From Bryobacteraceae bacterium (GTDB lineage Bacteria > Acidobacteriota > Terriglobia > Bryobacterales > Bryobacteraceae): a stretch of 64,000 bases of DNA. Position 1 is the stretch's first letter, and every line of letters begins with the position of its first letter. Positions 1 to 7,951 of this stretch are shown one piece after another. Where the stretch lies: the NCBI GenBank assembly GCA_025055455.1, contig JANWXD010000011.1, positions 1 to 64,000 on the forward strand, given 5' to 3'. Both the position numbers and the translations under genes were made by a program. Under the pieces are notes generated by a model, which saw only the letters and a list, made by a program, of their open reading frames with translations, was not told where the DNA came from and ran no database searches.

Positions 1-362
1 TGGGGCGGCTCGCCAAGATCATTCCCGTCAGCCCGGATCGGGAACTGCGCCGCTCGCTCCTGCTGGCGGCCGAGGGACTGCGGCGCGGTCTGGTGCTGTG
101 CGTCTTCCCGGAGGGCGAGCGCTCCATCGACGGTACGCTCAAGCCCTTCCGTAAAGGTCCGGCGATTTTGGCCGTCGAGCTGGGCGTCCCGGTTGTACCT
201 GTGGGGATTCGGGGGACTTACGAAGTCTGGCGGCGGGGCTCCAATCGGATCCGCCTGCACCCGGTCAGCGTCGCATTCGGCCCGCCCCTGGCGCCCACTC
301 CGGGCGAGTCCTATGAGGCTTTCAATGCTCGGCTCGCGGCCGCCGTCGCCGCCCTGCTCTGA
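1..362 (+). CDS. 1-acyl-glycerol-3-phosphate acyltransferase (PlsC-type), C-terminal part
   Basis: The reading frame is open from the window edge, so the N-terminus with the catalytic HX4D motif lies outside. About 119 residues are visible. They hold the PlsC acceptor-binding block FPEGERS followed by KPFRKG and a VPVVPVGIRG strand, the usual C-terminal half of lysophospholipid acyltransferases. The family transfers a fatty acyl group to a lysophospholipid or glycerol phosphate at the inner face of the cytoplasmic membrane. Because the 5' end is missing, a fused acyl-ACP synthetase or transporter domain, as in Aas-like proteins, cannot be excluded. The next gene downstream lies on the opposite strand. 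Confidence 0.8.
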   Translation, partial: GRLAKIIPVSPDRELRRSLLLAAEGLRRGLVLCVFPEGERSIDGTLKPFRKGPAILAVELGVPVVPVGIRGTYEVWRRGSNRIRLHPVSVAFGPPLAPTPGESYEAFNARLAAAVAALL

Positions 363-461
363 GAGCTGGCTGCTCGGTGCGTCCCCGTTGTTGTGGAGGT
401 TCTCAAGCCAAGGGGAAGCCTTCTTGCTCCAGAAAGGCGCCTCGCCGGGCGCAGTGACTTC

Positions 462-1262
462 TCAGAGCTTCTCAAGCAGCGCCTTCCAGCGTTCCCAAGC
501 CTGATCCCGGGCCTTGCGGTTGGCTTCCGCGGCGTCCGGAGCTTCGCCGGTGCGCATGAAACCATGTCCGGCGCCGTCATAAATCACGTAGTCGAAGGTC
601 TTGCCCGCCGCCTTCATCAATTCTTCGGACTTGGGGATCGTGGCGTTGACGCGGGCATCATTGCCTCCATAGAAGGCATAGACGGGACAGCGGATGCGGC
701 CGATCGGCTCCGCTTCCTGGGGGCCGGTACCGTAGAACACGAACGCCGCCGCCAGATCCGCGCGATCGGTGGCGAAGCGGAAGGTTTGGCTGCCGCCCCA
801 GCAGAAGCCCGCCACGGCGACTTTGCCATTGGCGGCTGGCAGTTTCGCCACGTAGTCCACGACGGCGTGCAGGTCGGCCGTAATCTGCTCGGGCGGCAAC
901 TTGGACATCGCTTCGCGCACGGCGTCCACGGTCGGAAAGGCGGTCGTGCGCCCACCTCCGGGTCCCATGCCGGAGAGAAAATCCGGGGCGATGGCGATGT
1001 AGCCCGCTTCGGCGAGTTGGTCCGCCACGCTGCGCACCCAGTCCGTCAGCCCCATGATCTCGTGAATGACCACCACCGCCACGGCCTTGTCCTTGCGCTC
1101 GGGGAACACGAGAAACGCCTCGACAGCGCGATCTCCGTACTGGATCGTGACCCATTCTTGGTGGCGGGGCGACGTTTCGAGGCGCTTCCGGGCCCAGTCT
1201 TGCGCTTCTGCCACGCTTATGCCCAGGGCGAGCAGAGCCAAGCCGCACGCAATCGTCCTCAT
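462..1262 (-). CDS. Secreted dienelactone hydrolase family protein
   Basis: A 266-residue alpha/beta hydrolase with a signal peptide over the first 20 residues (cleavage likely after SVAEA). It carries the dienelactone hydrolase set: Glu68 in IHEIMGL, the cysteine nucleophile Cys154 in GFCWGG, Asp202 in GGNDARV and His233 in GAGHGF. Family members hydrolyse lactones or esters; the real substrate is unknown. The signal peptide points to the periplasm. The ATG at 1262 was preferred because GGAGGT lies a few bases upstream and the signal peptide starts there; an in-frame extension to 1427 has neither. It seems to be transcribed alone. Confidence 0.85.
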   Translation of the reverse strand: MRTIACGLALLALGISVAEAQDWARKRLETSPRHQEWVTIQYGDRAVEAFLVFPERKDKAVAVVVIHEIMGLTDWVRSVADQLAEAGYIAIAPDFLSGMGPGGGRTTAFPTVDAVREAMSKLPPEQITADLHAVVDYVAKLPAANGKVAVAGFCWGGSQTFRFATDRADLAAAFVFYGTGPQEAEPIGRIRCPVYAFYGGNDARVNATIPKSEELMKAAGKTFDYVIYDGAGHGFMRTGEAPDAAEANRKARDQAWERWKALLEKL

Positions 1263-1450
1263 CGCAGACCTCCGTAGGGTGTTCCTAGACGACGCACAGT
1301 GTACCACGAGCGGCCCCGCATGCCGGTTCGGTTCCGTCCGCACACGGCTCACCGTGGCGCGGCCACGAGCTGAAGGCGTCGCTGGAGGAACAGCCAACGA
1401 TTCCTGCCGTGAGGAACATCCATTCACGACTTAAATCGTCAAGTCCTCGC

Positions 1451-2227
1451 TCACCGCCCCGCCCAGCACGGCGTCCGCTTTTCTAAGAACGCCGCCATCC
1501 CCTCCTGCGCATCCGCCGCCAGCGAGTTCATCGTCATCACTTCCTTGGCGTAGGCGTAGGCCTTGGCCTGATCCAGGTCGATTTGGGCGTAGAAGGCCTG
1601 CTTGCCCAAGCCCACGGTGAGCGGACTCGAAGCCGCGACCTTGTCCGCCAGCTTCCGTGTCTCGGCGCGCAGCTCTGCGGCCGGAACCACCCGGTTCACC
1701 AGCCCCCATTCGGCCGCCGTCCGCGCATCGATCATTTCCCCCGTGAGCAGCATCTCCATCGCCCGCTTCCGCCCGATGGCTCGCGTCAGGGCCACCATGG
1801 GCGTCGTGCAGAACAAGCCGATGCGCACGCCGGGGGTCGCAAACGCCGCTTCTTCGCTCGCGACGGCCAGATCGCAGGTGGCCACCAACTGGCAGCCCGC
1901 CGCCGTGGCGACGCCTTGTACCTCCGCGATCACCGGCTGCGGGATGGACTGGATCTTCGTCATCAGTTCCGTGCAGGCGTCGAAGATCCGCCGGTACTCG
2001 CTCACCGAGCGGCCCGTCATCTCGCTCAGATCGTGCCCGGAGCAATAGGCCTTGCCCGCGGCCGCGAGGATCACGGCGCGCACGGATGGGTCGCGCCCGA
2101 TCGTGTCCAGGCACTCGGTCAGCTCCAGCATCAGGCCCAGGGAAAGCGCGTTGCGACGCTGCGGGCGGTTCAGCGTCACGATGGCGGTGCCGTTTTCGAA
2201 CTCGACGATCAGATTCTCGTAACTCAT
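1451..2227 (-). CDS. Enoyl-CoA hydratase/isomerase (crotonase) family protein, ECHDC3-like
   Basis: A 258-residue crotonase fold. The oxyanion-hole segments are clear: CSGHDL at 62-67 and GVATAAGC at 105-112. The two glutamates that activate water in true enoyl-CoA hydratases (rat Glu144 and Glu164) fall on Gln113 and Gly133 here, so ordinary beta-oxidation hydratase activity is doubtful. ECHDC3-like proteins share this feature and their reaction is poorly defined. The start at 2227 gives the family N-terminus (MSYENLIVEF). An extension to 2299 would run into the toxin gene and adds only basic, low-complexity residues. It lies 25 bp downstream of the vapC-like gene and may be cotranscribed with it. 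Confidence 0.85.
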   Translation of the reverse strand: MSYENLIVEFENGTAIVTLNRPQRRNALSLGLMLELTECLDTIGRDPSVRAVILAAAGKAYCSGHDLSEMTGRSVSEYRRIFDACTELMTKIQSIPQPVIAEVQGVATAAGCQLVATCDLAVASEEAAFATPGVRIGLFCTTPMVALTRAIGRKRAMEMLLTGEMIDARTAAEWGLVNRVVPAAELRAETRKLADKVAASSPLTVGLGKQAFYAQIDLDQAKAYAYAKEVMTMNSLAADAQEGMAAFLEKRTPCWAGR

Positions 2228-2252
2228 GGCAGGCCCGAGAGGCTTGTCCCCA

Positions 2253-2759
2253 TTATCGCGCCGCTTCTTTCGGCGGGAGCGCTTTACCGCCCTCGACAAA
2301 CCGGAAACCCAAGTGTTCGGGGCCGTGTAGGAAGGGATTCAGGACGGTCAGACTCCCGAAACGCTGGCGGTCCTGAAAGTCCTCACTCAGCAAGTACGCG
2401 CAACCGGAGGCTTCGGCGGCGGCAAGGATTAGCGCGTCCCAGTAGCTCACCTGAGACCGGTCGGCCCAGTGCCAGGCGCGTTCGACGAGATTCAGCGTGG
2501 TCTCCACCGGGCGCCACGTCGCATAGCTGCGGACCACTTGCCGGGCCTCTGACCTGGCAACCTCCGCCTTCCGCAGGGCGTTGACATAGAACTCGTGGAG
2601 GACCTGCCAGCTTAACCGGCCGCAGGCGGTCTCCCATAACGCCGTCAGCCAACGCCAGACGGACGCATGCTTGGACGGTACCCTCGGATCGACGGAATAG
2701 ATCAGAACATTCGTATCTACAAAAACTTTCGGAAATGTTTTCTCACCGGCGCCGGGCAT
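2253..2759 (-). CDS. vapC: PIN-domain ribonuclease, VapC-type toxin
   Basis: A 168-residue PIN domain protein. The metal-binding acidic residues are visible: Asp15 in FVDTNVLIY, Glu56 in LHEFYVN, Asp108 in SYWDALI, and an acidic group at 126-130 (EDFQD). PIN toxins are Mg-dependent RNases that cut tRNA or rRNA and are held inactive by the partner antitoxin. The gene overlaps the end of the antitoxin gene by 17 bp, which implies translational coupling. At 168 residues it is longer than the usual 130-140, with a C-terminal tail of roughly 25 residues. RNase activity is inferred from the family. Confidence 0.85.
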   Translation of the reverse strand: MPGAGEKTFPKVFVDTNVLIYSVDPRVPSKHASVWRWLTALWETACGRLSWQVLHEFYVNALRKAEVARSEARQVVRSYATWRPVETTLNLVERAWHWADRSQVSYWDALILAAAEASGCAYLLSEDFQDRQRFGSLTVLNPFLHGPEHLGFRFVEGGKALPPKEAAR

Positions 2760-2973
2760 AGATCTGGTCGCGGGTGAGTCGTTGGCTGGCTAGACCCGGG
2801 ATCCGTAGACTCCGGACGCGCCGGTACGCTTTCCAGTACTCGTCGGAGGCCCGCATCCGCTCCTCGAGCAGGCGGCCGATGAACCGCGACAGGGAAATGT
2901 TCTCTTCCGCGGCCCTTTTGCGTGCCCAGCGGGCCACCTCCTGGTCCACGGTAATCGTGACGTTTTTGAGCAC
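2743..2973 (-). CDS. vapB: VapB-type antitoxin (ribbon-helix-helix/CopG-like)
   Basis: A 76-residue protein. The N-terminus (LKNVTITVDQEVARWARKRA) fits a short beta strand plus amphipathic helix, the ribbon-helix-helix DNA-binding pattern, followed by SLSRFIGRLLEERM. The C-terminal half (residues 44-76) would wrap the PIN toxin. The start is GTG at 2973. A -10-like TACACT lies only 7 bases upstream, so the mRNA may be leaderless. The 17-bp overlap with the PIN gene and the palindromes upstream fit an autoregulated toxin-antitoxin operon. Confidence 0.75.
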   Translation of the reverse strand: MLKNVTITVDQEVARWARKRAAEENISLSRFIGRLLEERMRASDEYWKAYRRVRSLRIPGLASQRLTRDQIYARRR

Positions 2974-2979
2974 GATCTC

Positions 2980-3017
2980 AGTGTAACACGAAAACAGGAT
3001 TTCCGTGTCACAACACG
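2980..3017 (-). promoter_or_regulatory. Putative vapBC promoter with two palindromic operators
   Basis: On the minus strand a TACACT -10 element (2980-2985) ends 7 bases before the GTG start of the antitoxin. Two palindromes sit here: GTGTAACAC (2981-2989) over the -10, and CGTGTCACAACACG (3004-3017, arms CGTGT and ACACG). Their centres are about 25 bp apart. Both share the GTGT...ACAC core, as expected for two antitoxin dimers. No good -35 is visible. Confidence 0.45.
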
Positions 3018-3492
3018 TACCCCACGCCTGCCCCGAGTCGCAAGAATGGCTCCCAGCCCAGACGGACCTCTGGGGCGACGTACGCCTTCGGACGGACGAA
3101 TACCTTCACGCCGAAGCCTCCCTGAAGAGTCCAGCCGGTGCCGCTCACCGCCCGAAGCCGCAGGTTCTGGTGGCGAAGCAGCCCGAAGCCGAAGATGGCA
3201 TACGGCCGCAGGGCGCCCCGCGAGCGCAAATTGGCAGCGAGCCAGGGGAGCGGGATCAGGTCGTAATCCCAGGAGCCGCGCGCATAGAGGAACTCGGGCG
3301 CAAACCTCAGCTCCGGCTGAAATACCGATGCGGTCCAAACCCTACGACCACGTGGGGGACATCGCACCAGGCTTCGTCCACAAAGCACCCGAGGCCTGCC
3401 GAACCGCGAATCTCATGCGGCGGGCGCTGAGCAGGCAGCGCCACCGGCAGACAGCCCAGCAGGACGGCCGTTTGCAGGAGGCGCCAAGTCAC
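3008..3492 (-). pseudogene. Frameshifted small outer-membrane beta-barrel-like protein
   Basis: Two overlapping frames together make one plausible exported protein of about 160 residues. The first (from 3492) gives a signal peptide (MTWRLLQTAVLLGCLPVALPAQ) and a start of mature protein, then stops at 3307. The second continues from about 3350 to the stop at 3008 with alternating, glycine- and aromatic-rich strands (FQPELRFAPEF, PYAIFGFG, GWTLQGGFGVKVF, RLGAGVGYVL) typical of a small beta-barrel. The frame change lies near 3325-3350 and needs one indel. It may be a real mutation or a sequencing or assembly error. No function can be assigned. Confidence 0.55.
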
Positions 3493-3522
3493 TTCTCCAG
3501 TCTACTGCCCCGCCAGGACGGC

Positions 3523-4839
3523 TCATGCGGGCCGAATCGGAACGACCTTGGGCTCCAAGCCTGCCTTCGCCAAGAGCCAGTAGACCAGGAAACCGGCGAG
3601 GAAGCTGTACACCGAGGCCGGCTGGATGTACGCCTTGGTCGTTTCCGCCAAGGGGAGAAACGGCAGGATCCCCACCACAAATCCGACCGCCCACGCCCCG
3701 TAGCCGGCCCAGTTGACGCCCTCCCGCGGACCGGCCCAACGCCCACCGGAAAGCAGGTAGTCCGCCGCCATCGCGCCGCAGATCGGTCCGAAGGAAGCTC
3801 CGACGATCGTGAACAAGCCGATCAGGTCCGCCGCGACGCCGGTGATGGCTAAAACCAGCGCCACCGTCGCGCCGATCATCGTGGAGGTCATCCGCGGCAC
3901 GCCCGGGATCATCGTAGCGAAACTGTTGCCCGCAATGAAGGCGCAAAAACACGCGGGCGGGATCGAGGCGATGGCGAACAGGAAAAACATCGCCGTCGCC
4001 AGGAAACCGCCGAGGCCAGCGATTACCGCATCGTAGCTGTAGCCTTGAATTCCGTACAGGGCCCGGGCCCCCGCCACCGAGAGAAGCGGCAGCGCGCCCG
4101 CCACCAGGATCGCCAGGGCGATGCCGACTTTGCCGCCCATCTCCACGTCGCGCGCGTCGCGGGCATTCATGCCGAAGTCGGCGCCCGCAGCGCCCGCCGT
4201 GGCGAAGAAACCCACGACGGCGTGGACGAGCAGCGCGAGCCCCACATACGGGGCCGGATCCGTCACTACGTGTCGCTCGATGCCTCCCGCCGTGCGAAAG
4301 AAGACAATCAGGATCATCAGCAGGGGGATCAGGTTCAGATACAGGGCGAAACGCGCCACGTACCGAATCCCCTTAACCCCGATGTAGGCCATGGTGTAGC
4401 CCCACAGGATCGCCGCCACCGCAAACGGCAGCGTGCCCGGCCCGGCATCAGCCTTCAGGCCTTTCAAGATGAAATCGGTCGAAACGAAGGTGTTCACTGA
4501 AAACCAGCCCACCTGGAGCAGGCCCATCAGCAAACCGGGCATCAGGTACCCGCCCCGCGTGCCGAAGGTGGAGCTGCCCACCACGTACAGGGGGTAGCCA
4601 GTCTGCATGCCGAGCATGGCCGGAACGCGGTAGAAGAGCGCGTAGCTGACGACGGCGGCCAGGGCGAGCGCCACGAGGCACCATCCCAGGCCGGCGCGGT
4701 TGATCGTCCCCTCGGCGAGCTTCATGTAGAAGACCACCCACAGGAAGACTCCGGCGTAACTGGGGGCGATGTTGGCGTACCAGGGTCCCCGGTTGGAAGC
4801 GGGATTCGGTGCGGTCTTGGCGATATAGTCCGGCAGCAT
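3523..4839 (-). CDS. NCS1-family (cytosine/purine-type) permease
   Basis: A 438-residue integral membrane protein with about 12 hydrophobic segments. The N-terminal NRGPWYANIAPSYAGVFLW and the GYTMAYIGVKGIRYV segment fit the nucleobase:cation symporter-1 (CodB/PucI) family. Members import cytosine, allantoin, hydantoins, thiamine or related compounds with Na+ or H+; the substrate cannot be read from sequence. The start at 4839 is supported by AAAGGAG directly upstream. The longer frame to 5139 adds a Pro/Arg-rich stretch without family features. No nucleobase catabolic gene lies nearby. Confidence 0.85.
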   Translation of the reverse strand: MLPDYIAKTAPNPASNRGPWYANIAPSYAGVFLWVVFYMKLAEGTINRAGLGWCLVALALAAVVSYALFYRVPAMLGMQTGYPLYVVGSSTFGTRGGYLMPGLLMGLLQVGWFSVNTFVSTDFILKGLKADAGPGTLPFAVAAILWGYTMAYIGVKGIRYVARFALYLNLIPLLMILIVFFRTAGGIERHVVTDPAPYVGLALLVHAVVGFFATAGAAGADFGMNARDARDVEMGGKVGIALAILVAGALPLLSVAGARALYGIQGYSYDAVIAGLGGFLATAMFFLFAIASIPPACFCAFIAGNSFATMIPGVPRMTSTMIGATVALVLAITGVAADLIGLFTIVGASFGPICGAMAADYLLSGGRWAGPREGVNWAGYGAWAVGFVVGILPFLPLAETTKAYIQPASVYSFLAGFLVYWLLAKAGLEPKVVPIRPA

Positions 4840-4873
4840 GGCGACTCCTTTCGGTATGCGTTCGCGGGGCTTC

Positions 4874-4879
4874 AGTATA
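4874..4879 (-). promoter_or_regulatory. Putative -10 element for the NCS1 permease gene
   Basis: Minus-strand TATACT, 35 bp upstream of the ATG at 4839 and followed by a good ribosome binding site. No convincing -35 box is seen at 16-18 bp. Confidence 0.35.
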
Positions 4880-5479
4880 CTACCACTGCCGGCGATGCAG
4901 CGCACTTTCTGCGCGGGTGGGTGTGCGAATTTCCGTGAACCTAGCGCTCCTTCCGGCGCCTCTGCGGCCGGGCCGAGCTGGGCTGTTGAGGGCGGGCCTG
5001 CTCGCCTGCGCCGTGTTCTACTTCGGCATTTCGGCCATCGCCTTCCGCCAGCATGGCCGGCTGTTGCGGCGTGGTTGGCCGGGAACGGAGCGTGTGTGAG
5101 CCGGGAGTCGCCCACCCCAATGCGCGTCCGCGCAGCCATTCAGGCAGCACGCTGGGACTCCCGCTCCGGCTCGGCCTTGGCGCCGGGGCGGACCTCCCGG
5201 GTGGTGAGGGAAATGGGCGCTGGTCGTGGCTCGGGCGGTGCGAGGGCCACACCCGCTAGAAGGACGAAAGCGAGCGTTCGATGCACGCCGCTCCTAAGCT
5301 TGCTCCCGCGTTGCGTCCCGACGTCTTTCAGGAGCCGTGGAGGGGTTGCCGTCGCCCGTTGACCAGGCCGGCGCGCATCCTCGGTTCGTCGTGGCTTTCC
5401 GAAGAGAAAGGCCGCGGACGTCCGAGTAGACGGTAGGGAGGCCGCAGAGCGTCGGACTAACATGTTGGGAGAAACGGCC
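4880..5479. other. Intergenic region without a confident gene
   Basis: About 600 bp between the permease promoter and the GH127 start. The frames here are mostly Arg/Pro/Ala-rich and look non-coding. Two small candidates stand out. One is a secreted peptide on the minus strand (5140-5286, listed separately). The other is a 58-codon plus-strand frame from GTG 4923 to 5099 with one hydrophobic segment (AGLLACAVFYFGISAIAF) but no good ribosome binding site. No repeats, terminators or RNA genes were recognised. Confidence 0.4.
5140..5286 (-). CDS. Possible small exported peptide (48 aa)
   Basis: The frame starts with GTG at 5286, with AGGAG four bases upstream. It encodes a compact signal-peptide-like start (VHRTLAFVLLAGVALA) followed by a Pro/Arg/Glu-rich tail that ends at a TGA at 5140. 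It lies alone in the region between the permease and the GH127 gene. No family is recognised. The case rests only on the ribosome binding site and the signal peptide, so it may be chance. Confidence 0.25.
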   Translation of the reverse strand: MHRTLAFVLLAGVALAPPEPRPAPISLTTREVRPGAKAEPERESQRAA

Positions 5480-7912
5480 ATGACCAAACCCTCGACCGGC
5501 ACCTTGGTTTGTGCGCTCGTGTTGCTCCTGGCGACCGCTGCGGCGGCCCTGGCGGATTCGCTCGTGCGCGCGCAGCGTGGAATCCAAGTCCAGCCCAAAG
5601 CCGCTCTGAAAGCCTGGGCGTTCGAGCTCGACCGCGTGCGGCTCCTCGACGGCCCGTTCAAACAGGCGATGGAGCTCGACCTCAAGTACTTGCTCGACCT
5701 CGATCCCGACCGCCTGCTGTCACGTTTTCGGAAATTCTCCGGGCTCCAGCCCAAGGCGCCGGAGTACGCCGGCTGGGAATCCGACACGATCTCCGGCCAC
5801 ACGCTGGGCCATTACTTGAGCGCCCTGTCGTTGATGTACGCCTCGACGGCCGACCGACGCCTGCTCGACCGCGTCGCCTACGTGGTGGACGAACTGGCGC
5901 TGGCCCAGCAGGCCAAAGGCACGGGCTTTGTCGGCGGCTTCCCCGATGCCGACCGGCTGTGGAAGGAAATCGCCGCCGGCCAGATCAAGGCGCAGCCGTT
6001 CAACCTCAACGGCATTTGGGTCCCCTGGTACACAACCCACAAGCTGATGGCCGGCTTGAGGGACGCCTATCTGCTGTGCGGCAACCGGCGCGCCCGCGAC
6101 GTTCTCCTCCGGCTGTCGGATTGGACGGTCGGACTCATCGATCAGCTCACCGAGGAGCAGATGCAGCAAATGTTGGCCACCGAGCACGGAGGCATGCTCG
6201 AGTCGGCGGCCGACGTTTACGCCCTCACCGGCGATCCCCGCTACTTGAAGCTGGCGTGGCGGTTCTACCACCGCGCCATCCTCGACCCCTTGGCCGAACA
6301 AAAGGATATTCTCACGGGTTTGCACGGCAACACGCAGATCCCCAAAGTGATCGGCGCCGCCCGTTTGTACGCCCTCACCGGAGAGGAACGGCTCAAGACT
6401 CTCGCGCGCTTCTTTTGGGACAAGGTCGTCTATGAACGCTCGTTCGTCAACGGCGGACACGGCGAAAATGAGCGGTTCTTTGCCCCGGATCGCTTCCGCG
6501 GAAACCTCACCGGGCGCACGGCCGAAACCTGCAACACATACAACATGCTCAAGCTGACGCGGCACTTGTTCGCCTGGGAGCCGTCGGCGGCGGTGGCGGA
6601 TTTCTACGAGCGCGCCCTCTACAACCACATCCTCGCGTCCCAGCACAAACAGACCGGAATGATGATCTACCTCTGTTCCCTCCGGCCCGGGCATTTCAAG
6701 GTATTCAATACGCCTTACGATTCGTTTTGGTGTTGCACCGGCACCGGCATGGAGAATCACGCCAAGTACGGCGACAGTATTTACTTCCATGACGACGAAG
6801 GGTTGTATGTCAATCTGTTCATCGCTTCCGAGCTGGACTGGCGCGAAAAAGGATTGAAAATCCGCCAGCAGACGGCGTATCCGGAGCAGCCGCTCACGCG
6901 CTTCCGATTCGAAGCCGAACGGCCCGTCTCCGCCGTCGTCCGCATCCGCCATCCCTGGTGGGCGGAAGGCTCCTTGAAGCTTTCCGTCAACGGCAGGTCG
7001 GTCCGCGCCGCGAGCAAACCAGGTGAATACGCAAGCGTGTCCCGGGAGTGGAAAACGGGGGACGTGCTAGAGGTCGCCTTCCCCATGCGGATGCGCTTGG
7101 AAACTCTGCCCGGGGATCCCAACCGGGTCGCGATCCTTTACGGCCCGGTCGTCCTCGCCGGCGCTTTGGGCAACGAAGCGATGGACCCCCCGATTCCGTT
7201 TGCCAAGGGACAGCTCGACTACGATGGCTTGCCCGCGGCCGACGTGCCCGTCATCGTCGCGCCGGAACCGAATCCCGAAAAGTGGCTGCGGCGCGTTCCC
7301 GGCCGCTTCCGGTTTGTCGCGGCTCGCGCCGGTTTGTTCCAACACCTGGAGGCGCCCGAGGCGCCGGCGCCCGAACTCGTGCCTTTCTATGACCTTTGGG
7401 ATCAGCGCTATACCGTCTACTGGCACTACTTCACGCCGGAGGCTTGGAAAAAGACGCGCGCCGAATTCGAGCAGGATCGGCAACGGATGCGCGGGTGGGG
7501 CGAGCGGTTGACCGACGCCTTCCATCCCGGACGGATCCGGCACGAGCGGGAACACAACTTCCGCGGACAACGCAGCTCCGCGGAGGAACTCGGTTTGCGC
7601 CGGTACCGCCAGGCGGCCCCGGGCGGCTGGTTCTCGTTCGAGATGAAAGTTCATCCCCGAGAGCCCATGGAGTTGATTTGCCGTTACTGGGGCGACCACG
7701 CCGGCCGCAGCTTCGACATACTAGTGGACGATGTCAAAGTCGCTTCCCAAACTCTCGAGCGGCAAAAACCCGGTGAGTTTTTCGAAGTGACGTACTCCAT
7801 TCCAGCGTCTCTCACTCAAGGCAAGGAAAAAATCACCGTGAAATTCCAGGCTCAGCCCAAGCAGGGGGCCGGTCCCCTGTTTCAAGCCTGGATGTTGCGC
7901 AGAGCTTCCTGA
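5480..7912 (+). CDS. Glycoside hydrolase family 127 (beta-L-arabinofuranosidase-like), secreted
   Basis: An 810-residue exported protein with a signal peptide over residues 1-25. It shows the GH127 (DUF1680) signatures. Glu349 and Cys351 in AETCNTYNM and Cys418/Cys419 in FWCCTGTGMENH match the Zn-binding residues of the family; in HypBA1 one of the paired cysteines is the nucleophile. Glu329 or Glu331 in GENERF is a likely acid/base. The fold is an (alpha/alpha)6 barrel (about 30-430), then beta domains and a C-terminal region of about 150 residues typical of longer bacterial members. The family removes beta-L-arabinofuranose or related sugars from plant glycans. ATG 5480 follows GGGAG by 8 bases; ATG 5462 is the alternative. 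Confidence 0.9.
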   Translation: MTKPSTGTLVCALVLLLATAAAALADSLVRAQRGIQVQPKAALKAWAFELDRVRLLDGPFKQAMELDLKYLLDLDPDRLLSRFRKFSGLQPKAPEYAGWESDTISGHTLGHYLSALSLMYASTADRRLLDRVAYVVDELALAQQAKGTGFVGGFPDADRLWKEIAAGQIKAQPFNLNGIWVPWYTTHKLMAGLRDAYLLCGNRRARDVLLRLSDWTVGLIDQLTEEQMQQMLATEHGGMLESAADVYALTGDPRYLKLAWRFYHRAILDPLAEQKDILTGLHGNTQIPKVIGAARLYALTGEERLKTLARFFWDKVVYERSFVNGGHGENERFFAPDRFRGNLTGRTAETCNTYNMLKLTRHLFAWEPSAAVADFYERALYNHILASQHKQTGMMIYLCSLRPGHFKVFNTPYDSFWCCTGTGMENHAKYGDSIYFHDDEGLYVNLFIASELDWREKGLKIRQQTAYPEQPLTRFRFEAERPVSAVVRIRHPWWAEGSLKLSVNGRSVRAASKPGEYASVSREWKTGDVLEVAFPMRMRLETLPGDPNRVAILYGPVVLAGALGNEAMDPPIPFAKGQLDYDGLPAADVPVIVAPEPNPEKWLRRVPGRFRFVAARAGLFQHLEAPEAPAPELVPFYDLWDQRYTVYWHYFTPEAWKKTRAEFEQDRQRMRGWGERLTDAFHPGRIRHEREHNFRGQRSSAEELGLRRYRQAAPGGWFSFEMKVHPREPMELICRYWGDHAGRSFDILVDDVKVASQTLERQKPGEFFEVTYSIPASLTQGKEKITVKFQAQPKQGAGPLFQAWMLRRAS

Positions 7913-7951
7913 GGCCTGTTATGGAGCGCTCCGTCGCGCGCTCGGCGTCGG

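Noticed and set aside
4923-5099. 58-codon plus-strand frame with one membrane-like segment
   Set aside because: GTG start without a ribosome binding site and Arg-rich flanks; not enough to call a gene.
5720-6952. 410-codon minus-strand frame inside the GH127 gene
   Set aside because: Antisense to a gene with complete catalytic signatures; no domain of its own.
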